Shown piece by piece: positions 1 to 8,739 of a DNA stretch of 19,996 nt. Every line of letters starts with the position of its first letter. Within the stretch, counting starts at the first letter, position 1. This DNA comes from Microcaldota archaeon (GTDB taxonomy: Archaea > Micrarchaeota > Micrarchaeia > Micrarchaeales > Micrarchaeaceae), in the NCBI GenBank assembly GCA_021812105.1, contig JAKAOQ010000008.1:1-19996 (forward strand), given 5' to 3'. The position numbers and the translations under genes were made by a program. The notes beneath the pieces are model-generated. The model was not told where the DNA came from. It did no database searches and was given only the letters and a program-made list of their open reading frames with translations.

Positions 1-1279
1 TCGCGCGTATCTGCTCCCACAGCTCCAACTGGTTCTCGAAATATTTCTTCATTATACTAGATTCCATTATATCGGCTATGTACGGCGCCTGCACCGATAT
101 TTCGTGTATCAGTCTCTGGCCATCATCAGACAGCTGTACGGCTTCACGCACCTCCTTCATATTGGTCAAATGTGCGTAACTGAGCACGTGGCCCATGGTA
201 ACCATGTCTTGGACGCTGTTCACATTTATTATGGCACCGAGCGGAGGCAGGTTGCTTTTATCCACTTTGGTCACTCCATACCACGCCACGGTCAGGGTTT
301 TCCATATGCTTACCGCCGACTCGGCGTCGAGTTTTGTCCCAGAAAGCTCGATGAGCTGTTCCTTGCTAAGGCTCTTTTTGGCCCAGTAGTTCTTGCTTAC
401 GTAATCACGCAGTTGCTCGGTCTGCCTTTTCAATACGTCCTCAACCTCCACCTTCGGGGTTGTATCTACGTTGCACGACTTTGCGAACGCATCCGCTGCA
501 CCTTCGAGGTACCTTGTGACCGCCGATCTCTCACCCGCATTCAGCAGGTCCTTGGTGTGCTTAGTTATGCGCAGCATCTCTTCCTCGTAAATACTGTTAG
601 CAGCCCAATTCCTAAGGAGAGTTGGTTTGGCCTCGATGTCCTCCCTCAACCATTCCAACCTGTCTATAACCCTCTGTTCTGTCGCCACGTAGCGTATGCC
701 GTCGATCCACGACACGGGTATGAACTTGCTGCCTATTCCCCTGGTAAGGCTGTCCATTCTATTAAGTAATTTTTCCACTTCCGTGAGAGTCTTGTTCGGC
801 TCCCCGTGCAGATCGAACATGGCGCCGCGCAATCCTTTATATGCGTGAATGTTTAAACCGTCCTTGCTACCGAATACACCCTTAGCGATTACCTCTTTCA
901 GCAGGCCCTCCCTGTTCCTCCTTGCCATTTCCTCCGTTCTCTCCTTTATCCATTCGTAAATCTCCGTGTTTGTGTTCTTATCCTCCCTGGCCAGCAGCCT
1001 TCTGGTCTTCTCCAGTTCTGCCTTTATATATTCTACAAGTTCTTCGTTATAGTCGCTTGTGTTCTTGAGCAGCGAACCGCCGTACTTTTCGATATAGTCT
1101 ATGAGCTTTATTGTCTTGCTGTCCTTTGCGATCCACTTTTCAAGCGTCTTGTCCTCTTTCCTACCCTTCACCGCTCTGACCATCGGGATCTCTTCCTTGG
1201 CGGTCTGCTCTGTAGAATCTTTCTCTTCTTTTTCTTTCGATATATTTTTCGATATATTCATAGTACCACTAGTGACCAT
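1..1279 (-). CDS. Unknown charged soluble protein, C-terminus beyond left edge
   Basis: The minus strand is open from an ATG at 1279 to the window edge, about 426 codons with no stop, so the C-terminus is missing. The N-terminus is low-complexity and highly charged (a tandem N-I-S-K repeat encoded by two near-identical 12-base units, then a Lys/Glu-rich stretch). The rest is mostly predicted helical and rich in charged residues, Trp and Leu. I see no signal peptide, membrane segment or recognisable catalytic motif. An in-frame ATG at 1261 is an alternative start. A TATA-like sequence lies on the minus strand around 1309-1320, which would start transcription about 10-15 bases before the ATG. 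It is the third gene in a same-strand series after the giant surface protein and the Ile-rich membrane protein, so a cytosolic partner role is possible but is only inference. I do not recognise the family. Confidence 0.8.
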   Translation of the reverse strand, partial: MVTSGTMNISKNISKEKEEKDSTEQTAKEEIPMVRAVKGRKEDKTLEKWIAKDSKTIKLIDYIEKYGGSLLKNTSDYNEELVEYIKAELEKTRRLLAREDKNTNTEIYEWIKERTEEMARRNREGLLKEVIAKGVFGSKDGLNIHAYKGLRGAMFDLHGEPNKTLTEVEKLLNRMDSLTRGIGSKFIPVSWIDGIRYVATEQRVIDRLEWLREDIEAKPTLLRNWAANSIYEEEMLRITKHTKDLLNAGERSAVTRYLEGAADAFAKSCNVDTTPKVEVEDVLKRQTEQLRDYVSKNYWAKKSLSKEQLIELSGTKLDAESAVSIWKTLTVAWYGVTKVDKSNLPPLGAIINVNSVQDMVTMGHVLSYAHLTNMKEVREAVQLSDDGQRLIHEISVQAPYIADIMESSIMKKYFENQLELWEQIRA

Positions 1280-1362
1280 TTCTCTTAATCCTCTATCCAG
1301 TATCTATCCCTTTTATAATATTAATATATTTACTTTTACACTCCTGCATTCTGCGGAAAAAT

Positions 1363-2583
1363 TTATTCCTGATTTTCTGTCTGCGACTTATCCCCGGTCG
1401 GAGGGGAACGTTCCTTGCTCTTGCCCGGTTCCACACCAAGCTTCTTATTAATCCACTTCTCCTTTCCCTTCGCCGAGTAGCTAGCGAACCACAGGGAGGT
1501 CCAATCCTTAGCGCTTTGGGGGATAATAAAGTCCTTCGCAGAGTCGTAATCCTCAATATTCTTTTTTATCTTCTCCTTCTTCTGGTATTCTTCCCATTCC
1601 TTGTTCTTCTTTTTCCATTCCCTCATCTCCTTCCACGTTCCATCCACTGGGCGCTGCGGTTCCTTGGGTGCAGGTCCGGGCTTCTTCTCCCAGTCATAGT
1701 ACCAACCGCGCTTCTCGCCCTCTGTCTTAACTATTCCAGACTGTTTCAAGATCCTGCCCGATTTCTCGCTGGGGGGCACTCCGCTCACTAGCGATGGCAG
1801 ATCCTTGCCTAAAAGCTGGTATATGTCGCGCAGCTCTGACAATCCGCCTCCTTTCTTGGATGCTTTCTCCTCGTTGATGCGTCCCTTAACGTAATCCATC
1901 CAGTCCTTCTTGCCCTTCTTGATCAACTGCTTGTACTCTTTCGGGTTGCTCTTTTTGAACTCTTTAAGATTATCTCTATTCTCTTTCTCCTTGCTGGTAA
2001 GAATCCTGTATCCTACGTATCCCGGCACTCCGCCTAGTGCTACTGCAGCTCCAAGCCCCAGCTTATTAGACAGTTTGGATTTAGTAGACATTCGCACCCT
2101 GCCGTACTCTTTCTTCATTATATCCTTATTTGCCGTTTCTCTGTCTGCGTAGCTGTCTATTGGGCTGTGCACTCCGGCAACGTCGCTCGGGGTAAGGTAG
2201 TTCGTCTGTAATGAAGTTAATGAAGCGTTTCCCATACTCTTGGACACGGATCCGGATACCGTTTTTGCCCTGGCCATTGTAGCGAGATTCTTCGCCTTGG
2301 CCTTGATAGCGGTTTGGGCGCTCTTCGGTATAAGCGCCCCGCCTACCTTTTTATACCCTCTGCGCCCTATACCTCCCGCCATCGATCCGTAGCCCTTCCT
2401 AAGTCCCTTGCCCGTACTGCCGGCGCCGATTCCCTGACCCATGCCTATCAGTGTGCCTATCCCAAGCGCCGCGAACAGGTCTGTTCCTCTCGTAAGTCCG
2501 GCGGCTGCCGCGATCAGAATTATTATGATTATTATCGGGACAAGCGCCGGTATCGCACCGACACTCAGCAACACTCCCAGCAT
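1363..2583 (-). CDS. Unknown membrane protein with Ile-rich N-terminus and long basic tail
   Basis: A 406-residue protein of unknown function. Residues 5-30 form one very hydrophobic helix with a run of six isoleucines. A second Gly/Ala-rich hydrophobic stretch (about 35-58) is full of small residues spaced like a glycine zipper. The rest (from about 60) is strongly charged, Lys/Glu-rich and probably cytosolic, with a possible short hydrophobic segment near 175-195 and a Pro/Trp/Lys-rich region near 290-340. The C-terminus is polar. The start ATG at 2583 sits just downstream of an AT-rich inverted repeat that contains TATA-like sequence. The gene lies 45 bases after the giant surface-protein gene on the same strand, which suggests a shared function. 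No domain was recognised; the glycine-rich segment could serve helix packing or oligomerisation, but this is inference. Confidence 0.8.
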   Translation of the reverse strand: MLGVLLSVGAIPALVPIIIIIILIAAAAGLTRGTDLFAALGIGTLIGMGQGIGAGSTGKGLRKGYGSMAGGIGRRGYKKVGGALIPKSAQTAIKAKAKNLATMARAKTVSGSVSKSMGNASLTSLQTNYLTPSDVAGVHSPIDSYADRETANKDIMKKEYGRVRMSTKSKLSNKLGLGAAVALGGVPGYVGYRILTSKEKENRDNLKEFKKSNPKEYKQLIKKGKKDWMDYVKGRINEEKASKKGGGLSELRDIYQLLGKDLPSLVSGVPPSEKSGRILKQSGIVKTEGEKRGWYYDWEKKPGPAPKEPQRPVDGTWKEMREWKKKNKEWEEYQKKEKIKKNIEDYDSAKDFIIPQSAKDWTSLWFASYSAKGKEKWINKKLGVEPGKSKERSPPTGDKSQTENQE

Positions 2584-2597
2584 CCTCGTCTACCCTA

Positions 2598-2625
2598 ATT
2601 TATATTACGCTTTTGTAATATAAAT
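2598..2625. promoter_or_regulatory. 11-bp perfect inverted repeat with TATA-like arms
   Basis: The arms at 2598-2608 (ATTTATATTAC) and 2615-2625 (GTAATATAAAT) are exact reverse complements separated by six bases (GCTTTT). The repeat fills most of the gap between the giant surface gene and the next minus-strand gene. Each arm contains TATA-like sequence; on the minus strand the right arm would place transcription start about 10 bases before the ATG at 2583. It could be a promoter/operator or a hairpin at the end of the upstream transcript. Confidence 0.5.
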
Positions 2626-2628
2626 ACC

Positions 2629-5600
2629 TTACCTGGATGAACGCTTGTGAAGGAAGAAAAGCGTTGCAGCGACGCACGCGGCGAAAACGGCCAGCGCGTA
2701 CGCGCCGACGTCCCCAAACGAGAGCTCGTAAAGGCCAATGTTGACCGTCTGCGAGGTCGACGTGGGGGCTATGTAGTAGTTGTATTCCTGGTAGTTCTGG
2801 CATACTCCGGAAACCGCGCAGTTCTGGGTAGCGTTCGAGAGCGGAGGCTGGTAGACCGTTACGGGTTCCGGCGGAGGCCACCCATAATACGATGCGGTAA
2901 CCTTATCGTTGCCCGTGCCGCACGCGTTGAACGTGTATGAGAACATTCCGCTCGAGTTCGTGGTTGCTATGCCAACAAGTCCGAACTGCGAGGTCAGGTA
3001 GCCCGTGCCGTTGGTGTATACGGGTACGCAGTACTCGTAGCTGCCGCTTTCTGTAGTGCCGCTTCTCGGCAGGTTCCACTTGTTGTTCGGATAGATGTTG
3101 CACTGGATGAAGTTGCCCAGCGTGAGCATGCTCTTTGGTTCCGCCGCGCACTCGCCGCTGGAGTTCAGTTGCGTGCTGAAATCTATAGTGTTCGTTTCAA
3201 GTGACTGTATCGGCGTGTTCACGGCCGAGAGATAGTTGGCCAGGCTGCAGCCAAGCGCTCCCGGGGCGAACGCGCAGTAGTCGCTCCACGTGCGGTAGGC
3301 GTTGCCCGATGGGGTCGTGTAGTTGTAGAAGTTAAGATTTCCATTGTAGTAAATGTATATCGGCGATCCGGCGAGAGGTTGCTGCGTAGGATTGAGTATG
3401 GTATCTATCGTCCCTATCTCTCCCTGCACCGCGATGCTGGTCTCGTTCGGGTTTATCGCGTTGACGGTAGGGGTAACGCTCATATTTATAAGCGTTGTCT
3501 TGGCGAGGTCTACGTCCAGGGGCATGGTTATCGTGTTGTTGAACTGGTCAACGTACGTGAATATTATCCTGTTGTACCCTAGCGGTTGCGAGTTTGTCAT
3601 GTTGAGGCTTAGCGTGTTCTGGTATTCGGCAAATCTGTATATATTGTACAGCTGCGTGAAGTCTGGAAGCGTGGAGTTGGTATAGTTGAACGGCGGTAGG
3701 AATCCAGAAGCGCTGTTGCCGTTGTAGTAAGTCGAGCTGTACCCAACGCCGGTCTGGTGCTGTATCGGAGTGTATACCTCTATCTGATAGGCTGGCGCGC
3801 TGTCAGCCATGCAGTCCTGAGGGAACTGTTGGCAGAAGCCTACATCCTGAGTCGGGTTTACGAAATTCTGCACGAAGGTCTTGGTGCTGTACTCCCCGTT
3901 GAGGCTGGCGTTCAGGACAAGCGGCGATTTCAGTGCACCGTTCGGCACGTCAACCGACAGGTTTGCGTACGCCTCTCCGAATATCCTGTTGGTAAACATC
4001 GTGTAGAAGAGAGTTGGAGGGATTATCAGGTTGGCGTCAGATACGTTCGGCACGTAATAGTCACCGCTTAGATACTTGAGATAGGTGCCGCCTCCCTGTA
4101 TGAGGTAGTTGAGCGTTCCGCTCTGCGCCTGGGTCTCCAGCGTGGCGTATTCGGCGTAGTAGGTCGTGTACGGATCGGAGAAGGTGTATTTGCTACATGA
4201 GGTAGGGGGAGAGGATGTGGTGCCAGATCCGGTAACAATCGTCTCGGGGCCGTTCATAGTGTTCTCGACTTCGTACGACGTCCAGTAGACAGGATAGGAT
4301 GAATTGAATCCCCCGCTGTCTACCCGCGGGCTCCAGCTCTGGTAGAGGGAGTAGGTTATGTTGTACGGCAGCAGGACGTAGCCGCTTGCCTGGCTGTTTA
4401 TATATTCAGATTGAGGCGCCACCGGTGGTATCGGGACGCCTGGTACCGCGTTTTGTATGGTAGGCTGCGGCAGTACGCCAAGTATCTGGTTCGCCGCGCA
4501 CGAACTGCGCGTAACATCGCAGCCCTGCACGTTGTAGCTTCCTACACCGAGCGTGTTCTCCGTATAGGTTATGCTGCCTGGAGCCTCCTGGCTGGTGGAC
4601 CAGATGGCGTTTGATATTGTAAGAGTCAGTTCGTCTTCCTTTACCTGCGTGTTAGCGGTAAGCACCGCGTTTGCCGTGTCGCCCTGATAGACTGCAGCCG
4701 GATTCAGGCTGAGTGTTGGCTCGTACGGCGGGTCCGAAGAGCCCAACCCTGTCGGAAAATACGTCGATATTAGAGAGGGATAGCCGAAATACGCGGGCCC
4801 CCCGCTGCTCTCAGAAAAGTTGAACGAATTGGGTATGCCGAGGAGTGGCGGCTGCAGCCCCGTAAGAACGTTGCCCGTGTCTCCGTTCAATTCGGTGCAG
4901 TACGGGCTTCCTGAATATTTGGTATTGTTGAGGTAGCAAACGAACGGGCTGTACGCGCCGAGGGATGTTTTCGTATAATTTATTATATTCATCCTGAACG
5001 CGAGCAGCTCGGTGTACAGGGCTGTCGTGACGACTTTTTTGTGAAGGCCCCCTAATTTTCCACCGGTGTACTGATATGTGGTACTAGACATGTTTGCATG
5101 CGTGAGCAGGTACAGCTCACCGTTGAAGTCTGAGGAGAAGCCTACAGAATCACCGAGTGTACCATAGCTGCTGATTATCGGACCTATCGGAGGATAGCCG
5201 TCCGCCTCTGCCGAGGTTGGGGTTATGCAATGGGAGTTCGCGTTCGACGTCGAGCAGTATATGAGGTTTTCGGAAGCCGTGCGTGTCGTTATATTGACCG
5301 AGAGCGGCCAGCCGTAAGGCGGGTAGGTCACGTTTATACCGTTGTAGGACGTGGAGGTTTCAGTGCCGCTTGCAGGCAAGATATCGCTGTAGTTGAAGCC
5401 GTGGACCGGTATCTCGGTGCCGTTCCCGTTGTAGGCCCTTAGCATGAGGATAGCAGATTGGCTGCCCACAGAACCGCCGAAGGTCCAGTTGTCCAGTACG
5501 TACAGTATACCGTCGTATTCGGCGATGCCGATTGGATGATGGTTTGATGCAATATCATTCATTGTCAATCCGCTGTATGAGCTGGCCATGAGCGTGCTGC

Positions 5601-7944
5601 CGAATGGGCCACCCTTTGCCAGATATGATGATATGTTCATGTTGTAGCTCAGGTTCGAGTACGAGAGGCTTATAACTCCTGCCTCGGTGAGCGAGGGCGC
5701 ACTGTATATAGCTATATTTCCGCTGGTTTCGTTTGCTATGTAAATGTACTTGCCGTTTGGAGTCACTGCTATCTCACTCGACGAGACGAATCCAGGACTT
5801 ATCACGTTGCCTACAACCGTGCCGTTGGTATACAGGGCGTATAGCGCGTCGTGCGTACCCGAAGGATTGAGTCCTATGGCGAATACGTCTCCAGAATAGT
5901 CGGTTGTTATACCAGTAGGCCTGAAACCCTGGAACGAGACTCCCTGCTGCTTGGCTCCGTGGCCGCAGGACCAGAGGAAGCACGAGTATGAGTATTGCGA
6001 AAGCTTCTGCGAGTCTGTCATGTAAAGGTTAGCCGACTGCTGCATTATTGCGTCGGCCCAGTATCCCTTCCAGCTCGTGTTCCATTCGTTGTAAAGAGTG
6101 CTGTAGTCGGCCGAGGTCGGCATGGAGCTGTACTGTCCCTCTATCGGTCCAACTGAATTTGGTTGGTAATTTGTTAGGTTGAAGTACCCGAGGGGTATAA
6201 AGCGCAAACTGTATAGGTAGGTAGAGCCGGCCGAAGTGCCTATGCTGCTCTGCGGCGTGTAGTTTATTACGTATACGTAGTCGTTTGGCGATTCGGCCAT
6301 GTAACTGGCGTTTACTATTTTACCACCAGAATACGCCCCTATTGGGAGGTTTATACTCGGCGGATTTGACGAACCTGGACCAGATGGATTAGAAGTGCTT
6401 ACCGCGCTCAGGAAAAAGTTTGTGCCGTTATCGAGTCCGGAAGGCTGTGGGTTGGAGAGGGATACAACGTTGAACGGGAAAAGCATAAGGATGCCATTGT
6501 ATTCAGCGAGCAGCCCAGATCCCGTGCTTATGTTGAACGGCTCCAGATTGCCGGCAGGATTCAGGTAGTTGTGCGGGCTGTAAAGATCATAAGACATGTT
6601 GAGGTATTCGGGCTGGTTGTTCACATCGCTTATCAGCGAAGGCATTGAATAATTGTACGTGAAGTATGGCACTATGTTGGACTGGGTAAACGTGGCGCTG
6701 AAAGTTGCAAGACTGAAGTGGGTCCATCCATTCACAAATGAGAACGGTACGCAGTCGCTGCCGTATGCGAGTCCAAACTCCTGCGGGTTCGTTGTGTTTT
6801 GATATACATAGCCGTAATAACCATAGTATCCGATGTAGCGGTTGTGACTATAATGTCCGGAACAGGTGGGTCCCGAGGGAGCGGTTATGTCTGTCCCATC
6901 TATGTACAAAACTCCGCTTGAAGATACCCTTTTCCATCCAGACACACTACTGCCGTCGTACATATCATGGTACTTGGGAAATGAAGAGAATGCGTACTGG
7001 GTTTGTGTTGCTACGGTGTTGACGGGTATCTCCATGCCGTTGTATGTCACGAAAGAGAGTGGCTGCGTTGCTGAATAAAGCGGAATCGGCGCGTTGGCGT
7101 TCTGCAGGCTCTCCACTTTGGAAGTTTCGGTGTAGGAATACGGATACGTGCAAACCCAGGAATACGTTGTAAAGGTGTTCGTTCCGGTAGTCTCGGTGTA
7201 CCCCTGGCCCTGGTCGAGTATCAACCCAGTAAATGTTTTGCTCTGGCTGAACGGAATCGCCGCGTTGGACAGCGTAGCGTATTCGTTTACCCAGTTCCAC
7301 AGCCCTCCCTGGTTTGATGCGTTGACGTTGTTGAATATGTAGGATCGTGTATCGTACCCGTTGGATATATTGTACTGTGAGTTCTGTGACTGCTCAGAAG
7401 TTCCTGTGTATGCGTAGTTGTTGAGGTTTAGCGTATCAATGTTTCCGAACGTCACATAAACGCTGCTCTGCGCCGGAGAGTCCTGGCTCCACGAATATTG
7501 GACGTTGAGAGTAAGGGTCGATGTGAGGAGGTTCTGGTCAGACAAGCATCTGTCTCCCCCAGTGTTTGGGGCAGACTGAAAATACTCCATCGTGTCTGAG
7601 GGGTTCGGCGGGTTGGGACACGTTATAAGCCACTGCGCATTGCCATTATTGTATCCAAGGACCTGGTGCATCAACGGCGTTGTACTCGCAGGTCCTGATT
7701 GCAAAGCCGATAGGCTGCCAGAAAGAGCCTGAACGTTAGTGTTGAACTGCTCTGTAGCAGTTATGACCCCTGACTGTGGCATGGACGTGGTGGGGATGCT
7801 GGAGGTAAAACCCGATATCGATATGGGCCTCATACTCGCAGGAATTGCGCTGCTCGCTATGCTGTAAGAGATCGCTACTCCGAGGGATACTATGAACAGC
7901 ATGATTGTTATCCTTCCGAGCTTAGTACCCATTGTAGTATTCAT
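2629..7944 (-). CDS. Giant surface glycoprotein with beta-propeller and Ig-like regions
   Basis: About 1771 residues. I start at the ATG at 7944; the frame opens with a TTG at 7959, and another ATG lies at 7932. A hydrophobic signal or anchor helix (about 13-34) follows a basic start, and a C-terminal helix (about 1747-1767) ends in a short basic tail, so most of the chain should be extracellular. It is rich in Ser, Thr, Asn, Tyr and Gly, with more than 25 N-x-S/T sequons and scattered cysteine pairs likely to form disulfides. Around 675-960 there are YVTN/NHL-like propeller blades: a PTGITTDYSGDVF blade, an IAVTPNGKYIYIANETSGN blade and an IGIAEYDGILYVLDN blade. Regions near 1075-1145 and 1485-1700 look like Ig-type beta-sandwiches. 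A Tyr/Gly-rich patch lies near 370-383. Likely a cell-envelope or adhesion protein; the role is inferred. First gene of the minus-strand cluster. Confidence 0.9.
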   Translation of the reverse strand: MNTTMGTKLGRITIMLFIVSLGVAISYSIASSAIPASMRPISISGFTSSIPTTSMPQSGVITATEQFNTNVQALSGSLSALQSGPASTTPLMHQVLGYNNGNAQWLITCPNPPNPSDTMEYFQSAPNTGGDRCLSDQNLLTSTLTLNVQYSWSQDSPAQSSVYVTFGNIDTLNLNNYAYTGTSEQSQNSQYNISNGYDTRSYIFNNVNASNQGGLWNWVNEYATLSNAAIPFSQSKTFTGLILDQGQGYTETTGTNTFTTYSWVCTYPYSYTETSKVESLQNANAPIPLYSATQPLSFVTYNGMEIPVNTVATQTQYAFSSFPKYHDMYDGSSVSGWKRVSSSGVLYIDGTDITAPSGPTCSGHYSHNRYIGYYGYYGYVYQNTTNPQEFGLAYGSDCVPFSFVNGWTHFSLATFSATFTQSNIVPYFTYNYSMPSLISDVNNQPEYLNMSYDLYSPHNYLNPAGNLEPFNISTGSGLLAEYNGILMLFPFNVVSLSNPQPSGLDNGTNFFLSAVSTSNPSGPGSSNPPSINLPIGAYSGGKIVNASYMAESPNDYVYVINYTPQSSIGTSAGSTYLYSLRFIPLGYFNLTNYQPNSVGPIEGQYSSMPTSADYSTLYNEWNTSWKGYWADAIMQQSANLYMTDSQKLSQYSYSCFLWSCGHGAKQQGVSFQGFRPTGITTDYSGDVFAIGLNPSGTHDALYALYTNGTVVGNVISPGFVSSSEIAVTPNGKYIYIANETSGNIAIYSAPSLTEAGVISLSYSNLSYNMNISSYLAKGGPFGSTLMASSYSGLTMNDIASNHHPIGIAEYDGILYVLDNWTFGGSVGSQSAILMLRAYNGNGTEIPVHGFNYSDILPASGTETSTSYNGINVTYPPYGWPLSVNITTRTASENLIYCSTSNANSHCITPTSAEADGYPPIGPIISSYGTLGDSVGFSSDFNGELYLLTHANMSSTTYQYTGGKLGGLHKKVVTTALYTELLAFRMNIINYTKTSLGAYSPFVCYLNNTKYSGSPYCTELNGDTGNVLTGLQPPLLGIPNSFNFSESSGGPAYFGYPSLISTYFPTGLGSSDPPYEPTLSLNPAAVYQGDTANAVLTANTQVKEDELTLTISNAIWSTSQEAPGSITYTENTLGVGSYNVQGCDVTRSSCAANQILGVLPQPTIQNAVPGVPIPPVAPQSEYINSQASGYVLLPYNITYSLYQSWSPRVDSGGFNSSYPVYWTSYEVENTMNGPETIVTGSGTTSSPPTSCSKYTFSDPYTTYYAEYATLETQAQSGTLNYLIQGGGTYLKYLSGDYYVPNVSDANLIIPPTLFYTMFTNRIFGEAYANLSVDVPNGALKSPLVLNASLNGEYSTKTFVQNFVNPTQDVGFCQQFPQDCMADSAPAYQIEVYTPIQHQTGVGYSSTYYNGNSASGFLPPFNYTNSTLPDFTQLYNIYRFAEYQNTLSLNMTNSQPLGYNRIIFTYVDQFNNTITMPLDVDLAKTTLINMSVTPTVNAINPNETSIAVQGEIGTIDTILNPTQQPLAGSPIYIYYNGNLNFYNYTTPSGNAYRTWSDYCAFAPGALGCSLANYLSAVNTPIQSLETNTIDFSTQLNSSGECAAEPKSMLTLGNFIQCNIYPNNKWNLPRSGTTESGSYEYCVPVYTNGTGYLTSQFGLVGIATTNSSGMFSYTFNACGTGNDKVTASYYGWPPPEPVTVYQPPLSNATQNCAVSGVCQNYQEYNYYIAPTSTSQTVNIGLYELSFGDVGAYALAVFAACVAATLFFLHKRSSR

Positions 7945-7985
7945 GAGACAGCGCCACAATATCTGCTTCTATAGGCAAAAGAAAC

Positions 7986-7992
7986 AATTTAA
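7986..7992 (-). promoter_or_regulatory. TATA-like box for the giant surface gene
   Basis: Minus-strand TTAAATT lies about 26 bases before a predicted transcription start near 7963, giving a leader of roughly 18 bases to the ATG at 7944. Another box (GTTTAAAGG, 8013-8021) is further away. Confidence 0.35.
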
Positions 7993-8035
7993 GCGTATCT
8001 GTGTTCAATCCGCCTTTAAACTTTACGCGATACAA

Positions 8036-8042
8036 TTTTATG
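8036..8042 (+). promoter_or_regulatory. TATA-like box for the metallo-hydrolase gene
   Basis: TTTTATG is centred about 32 bases before the ATG at 8071, which implies a transcript start only a few bases upstream of the codon. The region is shared with the divergent surface gene. Confidence 0.35.
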
Positions 8043-8070
8043 CTTTTTCAGGTTAAACTGTTTTGATATT

Positions 8071-8739
8071 ATGTATGATATAGACAAGTCCCTGTTCTGG
8101 ATAGGCCACGCGAGCTTCTATCTTAAGTGCGGAGATTATACGCTGTTTATAGATCCTTTTGGAATCTCTGCAGAAGTGTCTAGGACGAAGGCCGATCTGA
8201 TCCTTGTCACACACGCGCACTTTGATCATTTCAGCAAGAAGGACATGGGGAGCGTATCCAAGAAGGACACTGAGATAATAACATCCACGCAGACTCTTGA
8301 AGAGAAGAAGGGGATCAGGATAGCAAGGCCCGGCTACAACGAATATTTCCACGGAGTAAAGATAGAGGCCGTCCCAGCTTACAATGTTAATAGGGAGAGA
8401 CTCGGTTTCCATCCAAAGGCAAACCAGTGGGTCGGATACGTGATAGAAACTGACGGCACGAGAATATACCACTCCGGCGATACAGACCTGATTCCAGAGA
8501 TGGGCAACATGGCAGACATCGATTACGCACTTCTGCCGATGGGCGGTACGTACACCATGGATGTAGACGAGGCTATAAAGGCCGCGGAAGTGATCGGGGC
8601 GAAGACCGTGATCCCGATGCACTACAAGAACCTCCTCGGCGTAGAGGGATCGAGGAAGGCCGAGGAAAAGCTCAAATCGAAACTGAAGAACGTGCGCGTT
8701 CTAAAGGAAGTGCAGGAGCCGACCTACTCATTCAAGTGA
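8071..8739 (+). CDS. UPF0173-type metal-dependent hydrolase (MBL fold)
   Basis: A 222-residue metallo-beta-lactamase-fold protein of the UPF0173 group, full length for the family. The metal-binding signature HAHFDH gives His48, His50, Asp52 and His53. His134 followed by the SGDTDL block supplies further ligands (Asp137), and His184 in IPMHYK is the last metal histidine. The segments VPAYNVN and GFHPKAN and the LLPMGGTYTMD block are typical of UPF0173. These enzymes bind two metal ions, usually zinc, and hydrolyse an unidentified substrate in the cytosol; no signal peptide is seen. The start is the first ATG after an upstream TATA-like box. The last 12 bases overlap the 3' end of the convergent ksgA gene. 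The family call is firm; the substrate is unknown. Confidence 0.93.
   Translation: MYDIDKSLFWIGHASFYLKCGDYTLFIDPFGISAEVSRTKADLILVTHAHFDHFSKKDMGSVSKKDTEIITSTQTLEEKKGIRIARPGYNEYFHGVKIEAVPAYNVNRERLGFHPKANQWVGYVIETDGTRIYHSGDTDLIPEMGNMADIDYALLPMGGTYTMDVDEAIKAAEVIGAKTVIPMHYKNLLGVEGSRKAEEKLKSKLKNVRVLKEVQEPTYSFK

Noticed and set aside
104..769. A 221-codon plus-strand open frame
   Set aside because: It mirrors the minus-strand gene that is open from 1279 to the left edge. Its translation is Leu/Arg/His-rich with no domain, while the minus-strand frame is longer and well-composed.
8053..8622. A 189-codon minus-strand open frame over the metallo-hydrolase gene
   Set aside because: The plus strand here encodes a clear UPF0173 enzyme with all metal ligands; the opposite frame is a shadow.
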